Positions 37,465 through 49,552 of a stretch of DNA of 64,000 bases are shown in pieces (position 1 is the stretch's first letter; each line of letters starts with the position of its first letter). The notes beneath the pieces are model-generated. The model was given only the letters and a program-made list of their open reading frames with translations. It did no database searches and was not told where the DNA came from. Both the position numbers and the translations under genes were made by a program. The stretch spans positions 17,098,634 through 17,162,633 of the forward strand of contig JAMXBB010000012.1 of the NCBI GenBank assembly GCA_024138015.1, in the 5' to 3' direction. Origin of the DNA: Lumnitzera littorea (Eukaryota > Streptophyta > Magnoliopsida > Myrtales > Combretaceae).

Positions 37465-38949
37465 TGTTGATCTTATTTAACAATTAAGAGGAGAGTGAAT
37501 TGATTGTTATAAATTGGAAATTTTTAACAAAAGAAAAACTTTCAAAACTTTTAGAAACCATGAGCCCCTCTAACGATTGTGAATGGCATTAAATAATTCA
37601 ACAAAAACAATAAAGATGGAAAAAAAAAAAAATCAAAGTGTAGGGAGAAGAAGAGTAGGCATAAATTTTTATAAATGTTCTACCTTATACGTTAGTCTTC
37701 TCTTCTAACTCTACTAATAAGGATTTAATCAACTCCATTAATCATTTTGCTATATCAATCAATTGAACATTGAAAGAGTATAATTACTTGGTCGCCAAGA
37801 CCTCAATCACATCACCTCATCTCACTAGTTTCTATACAAGCTAATCACAAGCTACAGTTAACAAAACTCTCTCAAAGTTACAATTAATCCTCACTTAAAT
37901 AAAGTATCAAAACAATGAGTGAAGAATATTAAATCTTCTAAATTTTAGCACAAGTAAATGAAACAATAGAAAGTAAAATTTTCATGCAGTCATAGAAATT
38001 CTCTTTTGCATATATTTGTTTTGTTATTGTATATTCTTCGTTTGGATGCTTCTTTATATAATGATTTCATCTTAATGGTTACGATTTGATTTTTGTTGAT
38101 ATTTAGGTGATTGCTAAAGCTCGTTGGAGCTATTTTTTTGCACAAAATCCTTCATAAAACTTGCTATCCTTATCTTGTTCTACTATTTCAAATTGAAATG
38201 AATCTTTAAAATATCTCCAATGATCTTATTGATGCTAAACTATCCTTATCATTTTTGAATTTGGATAAACTCAGATTCAGATGATTTGTTAATATCTTCG
38301 AACTGAATAAATTGCAAATCTAATCTTAAATCCTTTGAAAAATATTTAATTTAATTACCAATGATATTATTCTAACTTTAGTGAAACGAGTCAATCATAT
38401 TATGTAAATATGTTCAATTAATGGAGTTAGGTTTTCATTTATCCAAGAATTCTTATTCTATTCAAGTTCATTCAAAGTCAAGTTCATCCTTATACTAAAA
38501 ACTTCTATTGTAGCTTCCGATGTTCCTTTATCGACTCAACCTTCTATTAAAGCTTTTTACTCAAGTTTGTGCTTCTATCCTAACCTTTTACTCAAACTTC
38601 TATAGATGTTTCTTGAATACCAATTCAATTAAAGTTTCTACTAAAACTTTTATAATCCTTCTTCTATTCATTCTCTAAACTCAAAACTTCTACTAAAGCT
38701 TCTACAAATATTAAGGATCTAATCTGCTTTATCTAACTACCTTCTACAACTTTAGTTACAAATTTTCATTTTTCAGCTTCTAACAAAGGTTCTACAAACC
38801 TAAAGTCCTTCAAATGCTGTATTATTAAACCTTCTAATATAACTTCTACAACTTTATTAAAGTTATTATTCCTAAACACTTAATGTACATATTAACAATC
38901 TTTAAGCCCTTTTGTTATAATCAAAATCAAAGTAAGAGAGAATTCAACA
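37465..38949 (-). repeat. 3' LTR of the Sirevirus-like element
   Basis: 1485 bp, the same length as the right LTR after its insert is removed (about 1489 bp). On the plus strand it starts TGTTGATC and ends AATTCAACA. Visible substitutions against the other LTR show an old insertion. Confidence 0.88.
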
Positions 38950-38962
38950 TTCTCCCCCTTTG
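38950..38962 (-). other. Polypurine tract of the Sirevirus-like element
   Basis: Minus strand CAAAGGGGGAGAA directly abuts the 3' LTR start TGTTGAATTC. A second very similar tract, CAAAAAGGGGGAGAAG, lies at 39145-39160. Extra polypurine tracts upstream of the 3' LTR are a described Sirevirus feature. Confidence 0.8.
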
Positions 38963-40887
38963 TGATGATAATGAAACAAATTTGTGCAAAAATATTTTGT
39001 ACCTACACATCAAGGACATTAAACAAGATTAGCTATTACACATGTAATAACTAAGATAACATATCATCAATATGCAAATCACACATTATATGCAAACAAC
39101 ACACATAAAACACGTCATAAAACACAAAATATTTTTCCCTACTACTTCTCCCCCTTTTTGTTATCATCTAAGAGCAATCCCCCTCAAAAAATGAATAGAA
39201 TGATAAAGATAAAATGACAAATAACATTGTCAAACCAAAAGAAGTCTGGTTATAAACAAAAATTGAACAAAACCTAAGACAACTATTTCTTGGAGGATTT
39301 TTTTCTTAGTAGAGGTGGAGGGTGATTGTTTGGAGTAGTAAGGTGGAGACATAAAAGGATTATAGTAGGTCTTCTTTTGTAATTGAGGTTAAGACCTTGG
39401 AGTTCCTTTATCTATAATTACAACTTTGTCAAATGGTTGGTAAGGTTAGACATAGTTTGGGAATTGGATAAAATGAAGTCCCTTAACTCCTTCTTAAGAG
39501 CCTTTAGTGCCTTGGCTGTAGATTCTCTCTCTAAGTATAGTTTTACGGCACAAATGTCAAGCTATAGTAGAAATTGTTGAAGTTGAAGTCTCATCGGCTT
39601 TAAGGATTTCATAACATCTATTGTCGAAGCTGATCTTTTTGGTTTCTTATTTTGATTTCATTTTCCATTTTCTAACTAATATAAAAACTTAACCCATTTA
39701 ATATTAATCATTTACTAGAGAAACTAAAAAATTCCAGTTTCTTCTTTTTTTTTTTATTGAAAATCTTTTGGAGTCTTTATTAGATCGGAGTTAGGAAAAA
39801 GAGAAATTATAATCAAATAAGTAGATTGACTATAATTTAGCTATTGATTTTTTATTTTAAATTGATAAAAGCCAAAGGTTTCTGAATTTAGGAGCTACTT
39901 ATTAAACCCTAACAGATACTACTATAAGTTTTTCGAAATTAAGCTTATTTTTCAAAATTATCCTTTTTTCTATGTTTTAAAAAAAATTAAAATTTAAAAA
40001 TAAATAAATAAAACCTAAGTTTTTACAAATTTTTACGTCGCTCCAAAGGTATTTATGTACCCGCTAGTCGGGATCAGACATCCATAATTCTTTTCAAAAA
40101 CTTTAGCATGTTGAATTGTTTTAATTTTGAAAATTAATCAAATTTACGTTTTTAATTTATTTATTTTGACAAAAAAAATCTAAAAAATAGATCCTAATTT
40201 GAAGTTTTATTATTATATTTTGAAATCCCTAAAGGAAAAGCCTTAGTTTAAAAAAAAATTATATATTTTATTTTTAGAAAAACAACTTGTCATAGGTGTT
40301 CCTAAACTAAAATATTTTTTTTCCTTTTGTATATTTTAAAGTTAACTACTAAAACAAATCATTAAATAAATAATCAAGATAAATAAAAATAAAAAAAATT
40401 ACTAACAAATAAAGTAAAAACAAGAACTAAAGAAATAAAACTACCAAGTTAGGTACGTGGGTCAATAAAGTGGGGCACAGTCGAGTTAGATCTAACAGGT
40501 TAGGTTTAAGTTGATCAAGCTCTAAGCGAGTTGCAGTCCTTATAAGGTGGAGAAGAAGAAGAGCAGCAAAAGTTGACTCCATACAAGCTGTTTCACACAC
40601 CAAAACAAAAAGGGAAAAACTAGAATCGTAAGTTTTGTGTTGGACATATGGGGGTAAATTCAACACCACAGCTAACAATAGCTATCTATGATGGTTTTCA
40701 AAGTTAGAGGTGGCTGCGATGTTTGGGTCAAGGGCATCGTATTGTTGTGTCACTGCTATGAGTGAATCATCGGGTGTTGTCGTGTGCAGTTGGGCTTACG
40801 GTGTGTACGATGGAGTTTAGCCATAGACTAGGTGTGTATGTTTGATGAAGGGCGAAGATGGAGTAATACGACAGTGGAGGGATTAGG

Positions 40888-41796
40888 TGATAGGAATCAA
40901 CCTGTGACTATCTCGAAGTTGAGGTCAAACAATTTATGTCGAGGCCTAGCAGTTGCTAGATAGCCAAAAGGTAAAAAGGCAAACACTCAACATTAGGGTT
41001 GTCATCTGCCGAAAAGCCAAGAGAGCACATTACCGAGAGTTGGAGACCCAAGAACCACTCAACATGGTACGGAGAGACTAGTACCAATTAATTCTAGTAC
41101 TTGGTAATTGTAGACTGACCTTTCAGGTATCTTAGCCAAATACTATGAAACTTTAGAGACTCCTCCTTGGACCAAGATATCCAACTACCGAACCCGTCCA
41201 GGTTAAATCTTACTCCTTCTAGGACTGGCCGAGTGACTACATACTAACTTCTTCTATTAAACGCACAATTTTTTATTCTTGTACATGTTTTCTTTATTTT
41301 ATTTATAGGCCCATTCTTTAAGGTTTAAGGTCTTGTACATTATTCACAATTTTGCTATTAGGGTTTATGACTTGTTTATAATTAGCAATATTTGTAATTA
41401 GCTCAGGAGATACATGATTAAAAGAGAAAAGATTACTTCTCTTTGGAGCAAGGTTATACTTGAGTTCTTAGAGCTTGCATTGCCAGATTATTAAGTGTTA
41501 AGTAACTCATTAATCTTTCTTGTGTTCTTATTAATCTTGATTCTAAGATTGTGATGAACCCTTATATGAGTCGATTAATGAGTTGTATCTAACTCTCATT
41601 TGAATTTTGAGCTACATTTAGTATTCGTGAGTTGTATTAAACCCTATTTTGAGCTCAAACCCTTGATTGTGTTTGTGTCTTGGTACATGATATCCATACA
41701 CATTCGCTGTTAAAACACTCGCTTCACTCCCTATTCTTCATACCTACTTAAACCCTAATTGCCTTTATCCTTGGTTTAAGACCCGTTGCCATATCA
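40888..41796 (+). repeat. 5' LTR of the gag-protease element
   Basis: It aligns along its length with 43885-44807, for example the shared 'gccgaggcctagc(a/g)gttgc' type block near the start and the 'gagcaaggttatacttgag' block about 550 bp in. Ends are TG and CA. Confidence 0.85.
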
Positions 41797-42419
41797 TCTT
41801 GGTATCAGAGCTTTGGGGAGACACGCGTGTAATGTTCTTCAAAGATGTTTCGTCATTTAAACATCTATTAATTGTCATTCTATAGTGTAACATGTTGTTC
41901 ATGTTTTTAATAGTCATGTTTGTCAATCATAAGAAGCTACAGAAGTCAAGTAGTAGTCGTTTTTAGGTTACTGTAGTTATGTTTTTGTTGTAAATTGTGT
42001 TTGTTCAATTTCATCTGGAAATTATTGTATGGTCAAGAAAGTTTGAAGATAGTATCAACAACAGTGGTGATAGCCCTTACGGAAGCTTAAGGAGATGCAT
42101 TGATAACTTGGAATATTAAATTCAGAATCTCACTGATTCTATCTAGGAGCTTACTAGTTTAGTCAAAGGTTACATATGTGATGGCCAAGAAGAAAGAAAG
42201 GAATGAATACCTACTAGTAGAAGTGGTTCCAATGAGCTTCATAATGATGAACGATAGTTGAGAAGAGCGGCTAAGCCAAGAAGACGAAAAAACCAACCTG
42301 AGCCAAGAAGAGGCAATGATAGAAGTTTTGACACCGAGAACCCAAGAAATCGAAGAAGAGCGTCAAGGCCAAGAAGGAATATGGTCAAGTAAAGCTTTAA
42401 TAGAAGTGGTTGATCCAAG

Positions 42420-43290
42420 GTAAATCAACTAGCTCGGAACACAAGGGATGAAACCCGAATATATGGCCGTAGACTTGATAATATAAAGCTTAGGCTACTA
42501 ACTTTCAGTAGAAGTTGCCAACCTGAAGAGTTCCTCAATTAGATCCCCTGAGTCGAAAAGCTGTTTGAGTGCTATGAATGTGATGACCAAACAAAGGTTA
42601 AGCTGGCTTCGTTAGCCCTTGTTGAATATGCAAGTCTTTGGTAGGATACGTTGGTTGCGAAGTGAGATGTTGAAAGAGAAGAGCCAGTTAAGACTTGGAG
42701 GCTCATGAAACGTTTGATGAGTACTTGCAAGAGTTCAAAACTCTAATGATGAGATGCTTCATGCTTTCTAATACCTTAGATAGGGCCGAAACATTATTGA
42801 GGAGTACTTGCAAGAGTTCAAAACTCTAATGATGAGATGCGAGATTGCCAAACCATAGGACTACACTATTGCTAGATTCCTAAGTGGACTCCGAGATGAC
42901 ATTGCTGACATAGTCGAACTCTAGCCGTTCAACTCATTGGATGAGCTGATCAACTTAACTATAAGAGTAAAACATCAAAAGAGGAGGAGGCACCAATGGC
43001 TGATTAATTGACCTCAACAAATCAACCCTAAGCTTGAGAAATATGTTGAGAAAAGGCCAGAGAAGAAGATGGGGAGAGGTGAGTCTAGTCGACTTGAACA
43101 TGTTAAGACAAAGAGAGTCGAGAGAGAGACAGTACCTTGTACTACGGCCCAAGAAGTCAAATACTTCAAGTGCTTAGGTTACGGGCATATTACTTCTCAT
43201 TGTCCGAATAAAAGAGTCATGGTCCTGAAGGGCGAAGGACTAGAGGCTCAAGTAGAAAGTCAAAGTGACAAGAGTTGGAAGACAAGTTAA
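42420..43290 (+). pseudogene. Ty3-gypsy gag relic with zinc knuckle
   Basis: Fragments in shifting frames read as the retrotransposon gag domain: a stretch with FECYECDDQTKVKLASLAL, then EYLQEFKTLMMRC and ARFLSGLRDDIAD, typical of plant Ty3-gypsy capsid proteins. Several stops and frameshifts interrupt it. At 43069-43290 an open piece carries FKCLGYGHITSHCPNKR, a CCHC zinc knuckle whose first Cys is replaced by Tyr. An exact 39-bp repeat (42719-42757 and 42802-42840, offset 83 bp) breaks the frame. The product would have been the capsid-nucleocapsid precursor. Confidence 0.75.
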
Positions 43291-43334
43291 TATAAGAAGA
43301 TGTTTACGCCGAAAATCTTGATAAACTCATAGCC

Positions 43335-43796
43335 ATGACAAACAAGCGAGCCATCCTAAAAACAAACCCTAAACAAAGGGAAAATTTATTTCATATTCAA
43401 TGTTTAGTGAATGGGAAGACCTGTTCCCTAATTGTTGATGGAGGAAGTTGCACTAACGTTATCTCTGCCGAGTTAGTGGAAAAGATAAAATTGCTGACCT
43501 TCCCACATCCCCGACCTTATGACTTGAAGTGGTTTGATGACAAGGGTATGGTCCATGTGCATAAAAGAGCTCGAATAGCATTTAAGGCAGAATAGTACGA
43601 AGACAAGATTGACTCCGATGTGGTCCCTATGAATGCTGCAAATTTACTTCTTGGTCGACCTTTGGAGTATGATCGAAAAGTAATCCATAATGGTTTCCTC
43701 AACACTTATACAGTTCAGAAGGATGAAAAGAGCTATTGTTTGACCCTTATGAGCATCGAGAAAATCCAGAGACATTCAGTACCCATGGTGAAGTGA
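43335..43796 (+). pseudogene. Ty3-gypsy aspartic protease relic
   Basis: An open piece from 43335 contains CSLIVDGGSCTNVISAELVE, close to the plant gypsy retropepsin active site, with DGG in place of the usual D(S/T)G, as is common in this group. A stop at 43593 is followed in the same frame by the rest of the fold (VVPMNAANLLLGRPLEYD). After about 43796 only non-coding sequence precedes the 3' LTR, so RT, RNase H and integrase are absent. Confidence 0.8.
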
Positions 43797-43884
43797 AGAG
43801 AAAGGAGAAGAGAAGTTTGTTCAGCATTCAAGCTTGTACTCATTATCTAAAGTCAAGGATGACTTTCATTAAACCCTGCGACAA

Positions 43885-44807
43885 TGATAGGAATTAGCTT
43901 GCAATTATCTCAAAGCCGAGGCTGAGGCCAAATAGTTTATGCCGAGGCCTAGCGGTTGCCAGACAATCGAGAGGTAGAAAGGCAAACATTCGGTATCAAG
44001 CTTGTCATCTATCGAGATGCCGAGAAGCTGAGAGAGCACATTACCAAGAGTTGGAGACCCAAGAAACACTCGATACGGTATGAAGAGACTATTACTGATT
44101 AATTCTAGTACTCAGCAATTATGGAATAACCTTTTGGGTATCCCAGCCAAGTACTGCAAAACTTCAAAGACTCCTCCTTGAACCTGGACATCTAACTACC
44201 AATCTCGTCTAGGTAAGATCCTGCTCCTTCTACGACTAGCCGAGTGACTGTATGTCGACTTTTTCTATTAAACTTACAGTTTTGTATTCTTGTACATGTT
44301 TTTTTTTATTTTATTGATGGGCCCATTCTTTAGGATTTAAGACTTTGTACATTATTCATAGCTTTACCACTAGAGTTTAGGACTTGCTATAAATAGCAAC
44401 ATTTGTAATTAACACAAGAGATACATGATTAAAATAGAAAAGAACACTTATCTTTGGAGCAAGGTTATACTTGAGCTCTTAGAGCTTGCATTGACAGATT
44501 ATTGAGAGCTGAGTAACTCCTTAATATTTCTTGTATTCTTATCAATTTTGACCCTAAGATTGTGGTGAACCCTTATTTGAGCTGGTTAGTGAGTTACATC
44601 TAACCCCCATTTGAATCCCGAGCAATATTTAGTATTCGCGAGTTGTATCGAATCATATTTCGAGCTCAAACCTCTAATTGTGTTTGTATTTTAGTGCATG
44701 ATATCCATACACATATGCTGTCAAAACTCTCGCTTCACTTCCTGTTCTTCATACCCACTTGAACCCCAATTTCCTTCATCCTTAGCTTGAAACCCACTAT
44801 TGTATCA
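43885..44807 (+). repeat. 3' LTR of the gag-protease element
   Basis: 923 bp, pairs with 40888-41796. No clean polypurine tract precedes it; the last bases before it read ccctgcgacaa, which would be a poor priming site. Confidence 0.8.
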
Positions 44808-47012
44808 TTGAAGACTATACCAAGTTAGGTGTCGATGGAGTATGAATTGAAGATGGGGGTCATAAGTGTTTAGTTGCTTCTATAGAGGTATTGGACGATG
44901 GAGTGATGACTAGGGAGAGTATAGGGGTAAGCATCTGTAGAGTGTGGATTGGGCATGATGGTGCTATGTTTAGGCATTGTGCAAACTGCATAGTAGGTGA
45001 GGATCGAAGTTGCATCTTGACATTTAGTACAATTAAATTGTACTTAAGCTATGTGACCCTCTTAAATAAAGTTACTTAAAATGAGCTAAACCAAATTCAT
45101 TTACCATAAAAAAATTTATTTTCTAAAAATCCAATTTCCTAAAAAAATCTTTATAATTTTTCCTTTTTACTTAAAATGAGCTAAACCAAATCCATTGACC
45201 CTAGAACATTTTTTTTTTTAAATATTTATTATTTTTCCTTTTTTTGAGAATTTTTTTATTTTTTTTATCATTTTTCAATTTTTTTTATTTTTTGAATTAG
45301 GACCCTTTAAAAACTAAAACTAAAACTAAAACTAAAACTAAAAGAGAATAAAAATGGGGTATCTACATCTATCATTTGTCTTTTGACTCTACTTATGTCC
45401 ATATCCTTCAATTGTTTTTTAACATCAAGCATTTTTTAGGTAATTGCGGTTACCACTCCATCTGAGAATCATATGTACCAGTTAAATATACATCTTATTC
45501 ATTAAATTTTTGTTCTAAGAAGACTTTATTTTCAACCTTAAAACTCTTGGATTTTTCAACCAACAGAGTTCTAATTTGATCCTTTAATGATGTACAAACA
45601 GTCTCCAAAACTTGTTTGGATAACCCTTCTACAAAGAATCTTGCATTAATTAGGTTAATTTTCTCAATTTCTCTCTTATGTATATTTTCAACAAGCCGAC
45701 CCAGATCTTTAGTTAGTTAAGCAACCAACTTATTGTTATCTTGCTTATTCTTAGAAGCTTCTACCTAAGATTTTATATTTCCTTGCTTTCTGTGCATTAT
45801 CATCTAAAACCCCCTTATTGTGACTTAGGTATACATAATGTGCACCATCATTTGAAAACCAAATATAATTCTTCACATGTATCCCCATGTGATTGAATAC
45901 ATTTTCTTGAATCTTTTTTAAAGTCTTAATTTCATTCTCTTCCTCAGGTATTCTTATACCTTTAAACCTCAATGACTTCATAAGAGTATTCCTAAATAGC
46001 ATGCTTACCTTACTCTTCCCTATGTATCTCATGATCCTTATTGGCATATCCAATTTTTTTTTCTAAGAATAACCAAGATCAGAACTACATCCTCAAACGT
46101 TATCCTAGTGAATGTTCCCTTTTAAGGTAAAATGTAACTTACAAAAGCTTTATAAATTAACCTGACAATTAATTCAAAATAAAAAAATTGAAGTAATTCT
46201 ACCATAATCCTCTTCAATACCATCATTTAGTTCCTTAAACACATTTTCTTTTGGTAATCTAACCAAATCATAATAATCTTTCAAATCCTTTAAGCCAAAA
46301 TATTCAATTAGGTCTTTTCTTAGAACCTCAATATCAGTATTCAAAGCTAAGGTATTTAACACTTTTGAGTTCTCATCAAATAGTAGGTTAGCATAAATTA
46401 TCTTATAATGTCTACATTAACTGATTCTTAAATATCTACCAACCCTATACAGCCTAGATTGTCGAAGAGTTATTTCCAATAAAAATTGTTATTTTTAAAG
46501 AAATTGATAGAAAGAGGGATCACAAATTTTGTTCTTACCCTTTTATGGGGTTGAAGAACTTTCTTCAGATTGTCGTCCTTTCTTACTTACTAACTTTGAT
46601 GGCTCTTCTTTTGCCTTCCTTTTCTTTGATATAGTAGTATGACTTTTCTTTGATGTTCTTAGAGTCTTACTCGTAATCGAGGGTTTTTCTATGATTTTTA
46701 GATTAGGAGATGGGTTTTGAGAAGTTTTAGAGTTAGCTAGTTCGTCTTCAATGTTTTAAATCTTAGATTCTCCTTTTGAAAGAGTAGATTTTTTGGGTGC
46801 CATGTTAGGGTTTAAGCGAGTTTGAAATAGGATGAAAGATTGTTCATTGGAGGAGAGTAAAAGAAAGAGTGATGACTGGGAAGACTAAAGGAGGGAAAAG
46901 AAACTGTAATGTCATTGATTGAGATTTAAGAAGACTGACACATTAAATGAGGAATGTGTCAAGAGAGGATGTAAAGTTACATAAAAATAGGGAGAAAAAA
47001 TTAGTTAAAATT

Positions 47013-49110
47013 TCACGCAAAAGGATTAAAAATTCCAATTTCGTTTATGATATATTCAAACTGTATCTTCTCCAATAGTTTAGTAAAAATATTAGCATAT
47101 TGCAAATTGGTAAGAACAAATTCCACATTAATATCACTATTTGACATATAATCCCTAATAAAATGATATCTTGTTTCTATGTGCTTAGATTTTAAATAAT
47201 AAACGGGATTTTTAGTTAGATTTATAACACTCATGTTATCACATTTAATAGGGACATTTTTAGAACATAATTCATAATCTAACATTAGTTATTTTATTCA
47301 GAAAATTTGAGTATAGCAACTTCCAATTAAAATGTATTTTACTTTAGATGTTGATAGGATAATAGAATTTTGTTTTTTAAATGATCAAGAAACTAATTTG
47401 TCACCTAAAAACTAACATATATAAAATGTACTTTTTCAATTAACTTTACATCTAATACAATCAGCATCGGAGTATCCAACTAGACTAATATTTTGATTTT
47501 TTGGATTTTAGATGCCTAACATGGATGTAGTTAATAGATATTCAAAAACTCTTTCAATAGTTGTGAGATACATTTTAGTTAGAGAACTTTGAACTTTTGC
47601 ACAATTCCATATACTAAACAAAATTTTAGGTTGGGATGCTATTAAATATGATAAAGACACAATAAAAATATAATAGAGTTTTTCTCTTACTTGCTTACTA
47701 TTCAAATCCAATTCTAATCTCATAGATGTACTCATAGGAGTGGAGGCTCCTTTTGCACTTTCAAAGTCGAATTTTTTAATAACTCTCTTGTTGTACAAAT
47801 ATATTTCTTAAGTTTGTATTGCTTCTCTTTTTAAAATACTTGCTTCAAAAAACATAAAAATATGAAACCGTTGATTTCCTTCCCTTATAGAGTTCATATG
47901 AGGATTTATTTGTCAAAGGCCTTAGATTGATGCTCACTTGCAAGTTTTAAGACATGGTAAGCGCAAGGACAAGTTGATTTAGAAAGGGGAAGAGGAAATG
48001 AAATTGGTTGTTGTTTGTTGTTTGTTTTCCTAAACAATATAGTACGGTACATGGATAATCATAATCAAAGAGAAGTAACAATACGATAGATTTGTAGAAA
48101 ATATATAAACCCGATTGATGATGTAACAAGCAATGCAAACAGCTTCAACCTAAAAGAATTTAGCTACTTTATCATCATTTTGACAAGGTATGAGTCATCT
48201 TTTGGATGTTATAGTTTTTATGCTCAACTGCTCTATTTTATTGTAAAGTGTTGAGTATTGAAAAATTATTATTAATACAATGATTCTTAAAAAAGTTATG
48301 AAATTATAATTTTTAAACTCATCTCCATTATCAGTTCTCAAATTGACAATGGAAGTATCTTTCTCTTTTGAAAACACATTGCAAAAATTTCAAAACTTTT
48401 AAAAATATCACCCCTTTTTTTTTATAAGAGCAACACCAAGTATACTATGAAAAAATCATTTACTATCACAACACCAATTGTTTCCACCTGGACTAGTTGT
48501 ACTAGTAGGACCAAATAAATCCATATAAAGAAGTTTCAATAGTCTTTTTGTAAAAATCATTATTTTGCTTTTATGAGAAACTGATACAATCTTGTTCTTT
48601 AAGCAACAAGTACAATGAATATCTTATTTTATGTTGATCTTAAGTAATTTTATGACTAGGTTCTTTTTGGACAAATTTTGTAACTGTTGAAGCTTAACAT
48701 GTCATAACCTTTTATGCAAAGAAAATGCATTGTTAGTTACCATTAGGAAACATTTTTCTATTAGAATTTTTAATGGATTTACCTTATACACATTTCCTTT
48801 CCTAAACCCTTCAAACAATAAGGATTTACCATTTTCATCATATGCAAAACATTTATCTTGAATAAATACTATTTTATGACTTTTATTATAAAGTTGATTA
48901 ATACTTAAAAGATTATATTGAAGGCCTTTCACATTTTCTATAAAAAAAAAAAGAAAAGAGAGTCGGTAGTATCGTAGTTAATTATCTTCCTTTGTCATTA
49001 TCTTCAAATGCAACATAACTTTTCTCTTTCCATGTCAAGTTTGGGAATAGTAAAGCATTGTTCGTCATGTAGTTTGTACAACCACTATCAAGATACCATG
49101 TTCCATAAAA
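47013..49110 (-). pseudogene. Sirevirus pol relic (protease, integrase, RT end, RNase H)
   Basis: Read right to left on the minus strand. A protease with WYLDSGC (DSG codons at 49081-49089). A GAG-pre-integrase segment at 48932-48702 (GLQYNLLSINQL). Integrase core at about 48420-48195 (LRTDNGDEFKN, keeping the catalytic Asp). Integrase C-terminal piece at about 47930-47860 (NKSSYELYKGRK). The last part of RT at about 47830-47508 (KKFDFESAKGASTPMS). RNase H at 47285-47013 (PIKCDNMSVINLTKNP, KHIETRYHFIRD). The integrase end runs almost straight into the RT end, so most of the RT, including the YVDD region, is missing. About 150-200 bp of unrelated sequence interrupts the integrase near 47940-48110. 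It cannot encode a working polyprotein. Confidence 0.85.
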
Positions 49111-49552
49111 ATTTGCTTTGCGTCTCAACATTTATCAAAACAAATTAAACTTGTTTATGAACTTAGCGAAACTTAAGCCTATAAAAAATCAAGCTTGTGT
49201 TTTGATTATTCACTTGAGACTTGTTGAGCATGAGATTTCGACAAAAATAATGTTTTTCTATATACCTAACCTTATTACAAAAGAAACATGCATAAAGAAA
49301 AGTATAACTATACATGTTACTTGTTACTTAATTGTTTTTATATTAGAGATGCTACCTTCTACTCACACATTAATAGGATCAATATTGCATTAGGTATCTT
49401 CTGTTATACTGTTTACTACTAACAATTACTTTTCCTTTATTTGATGGTTGAGCCATAGGCTCCTTTTATAATATTTTTGTAGCTTTTTCAAATACACTTT
49501 TGGATAATGTATTGAAATACTAACCATGTACAAAACCTAAGCCAATTTTCGA

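Larger units (their letters stand above)
40888..44807 (+). mobile_element. Gag-protease-only Ty3-gypsy element (TR-GAG-like)
   Basis: It is 3.9 kb with LTRs at 40888-41796 (909 bp) and 43885-44807 (923 bp), both starting TGATAGGAAT and ending TATCA. A primer-binding site TGGTATCAGAGC (41800-41811) matches the initiator-Met tRNA type used by many plant elements. The 2.1-kb interior has only a broken gag and a protease; no reverse transcriptase, RNase H or integrase is present. This is the layout called TR-GAG, which must be moved by enzymes of an autonomous relative. Flanking 5-mers (ttagg and ttgaa) do not match cleanly, so the target duplication has decayed or the ends are off by a base or two. 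Confidence 0.85.
39622..45367 (-). mobile_element. Second solo LTR of the TGTAGA family, itself split by another element
   Basis: The outer ends match those of the solo LTR at 6679-8444 (plus strand starts TGTCGA, ends TCTACA). They are flanked by a perfect tctat duplication (39617-39621 and 45368-45372). The LTR sequence is 39622-40887 plus about 44808-45367, giving roughly 1.8 kb once the nested element is removed. Near its end is a short tandem run of aactaa units (about 45311-45341). It lies inside the third ORF of the Sirevirus and so is younger than that element. Confidence 0.85.
39380..46803 (-). pseudogene. Third (env-like) ORF of the Sirevirus, split by a solo LTR and broken
   Basis: On the minus strand a start codon at 46803 opens a Lys/Ser-rich N-terminus (starts MAPKKSTLSKG) that soon meets a stop. 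Open pieces follow at 46362-46174 and 46053-45751. A Lys/Leu-rich helical tail continues on the far side of the inserted LTR, at about 39616-39380. This ORF lies between RNase H and the polypurine tract, where some Sireviruses carry an extra, env-like ORF of uncertain function. The part around 45751-46053 resembles the domain often called 'putative plant transposon protein'; that link is from memory. No signal peptide or clear membrane helix was seen. Nothing about it suggests a working product. Confidence 0.55.
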
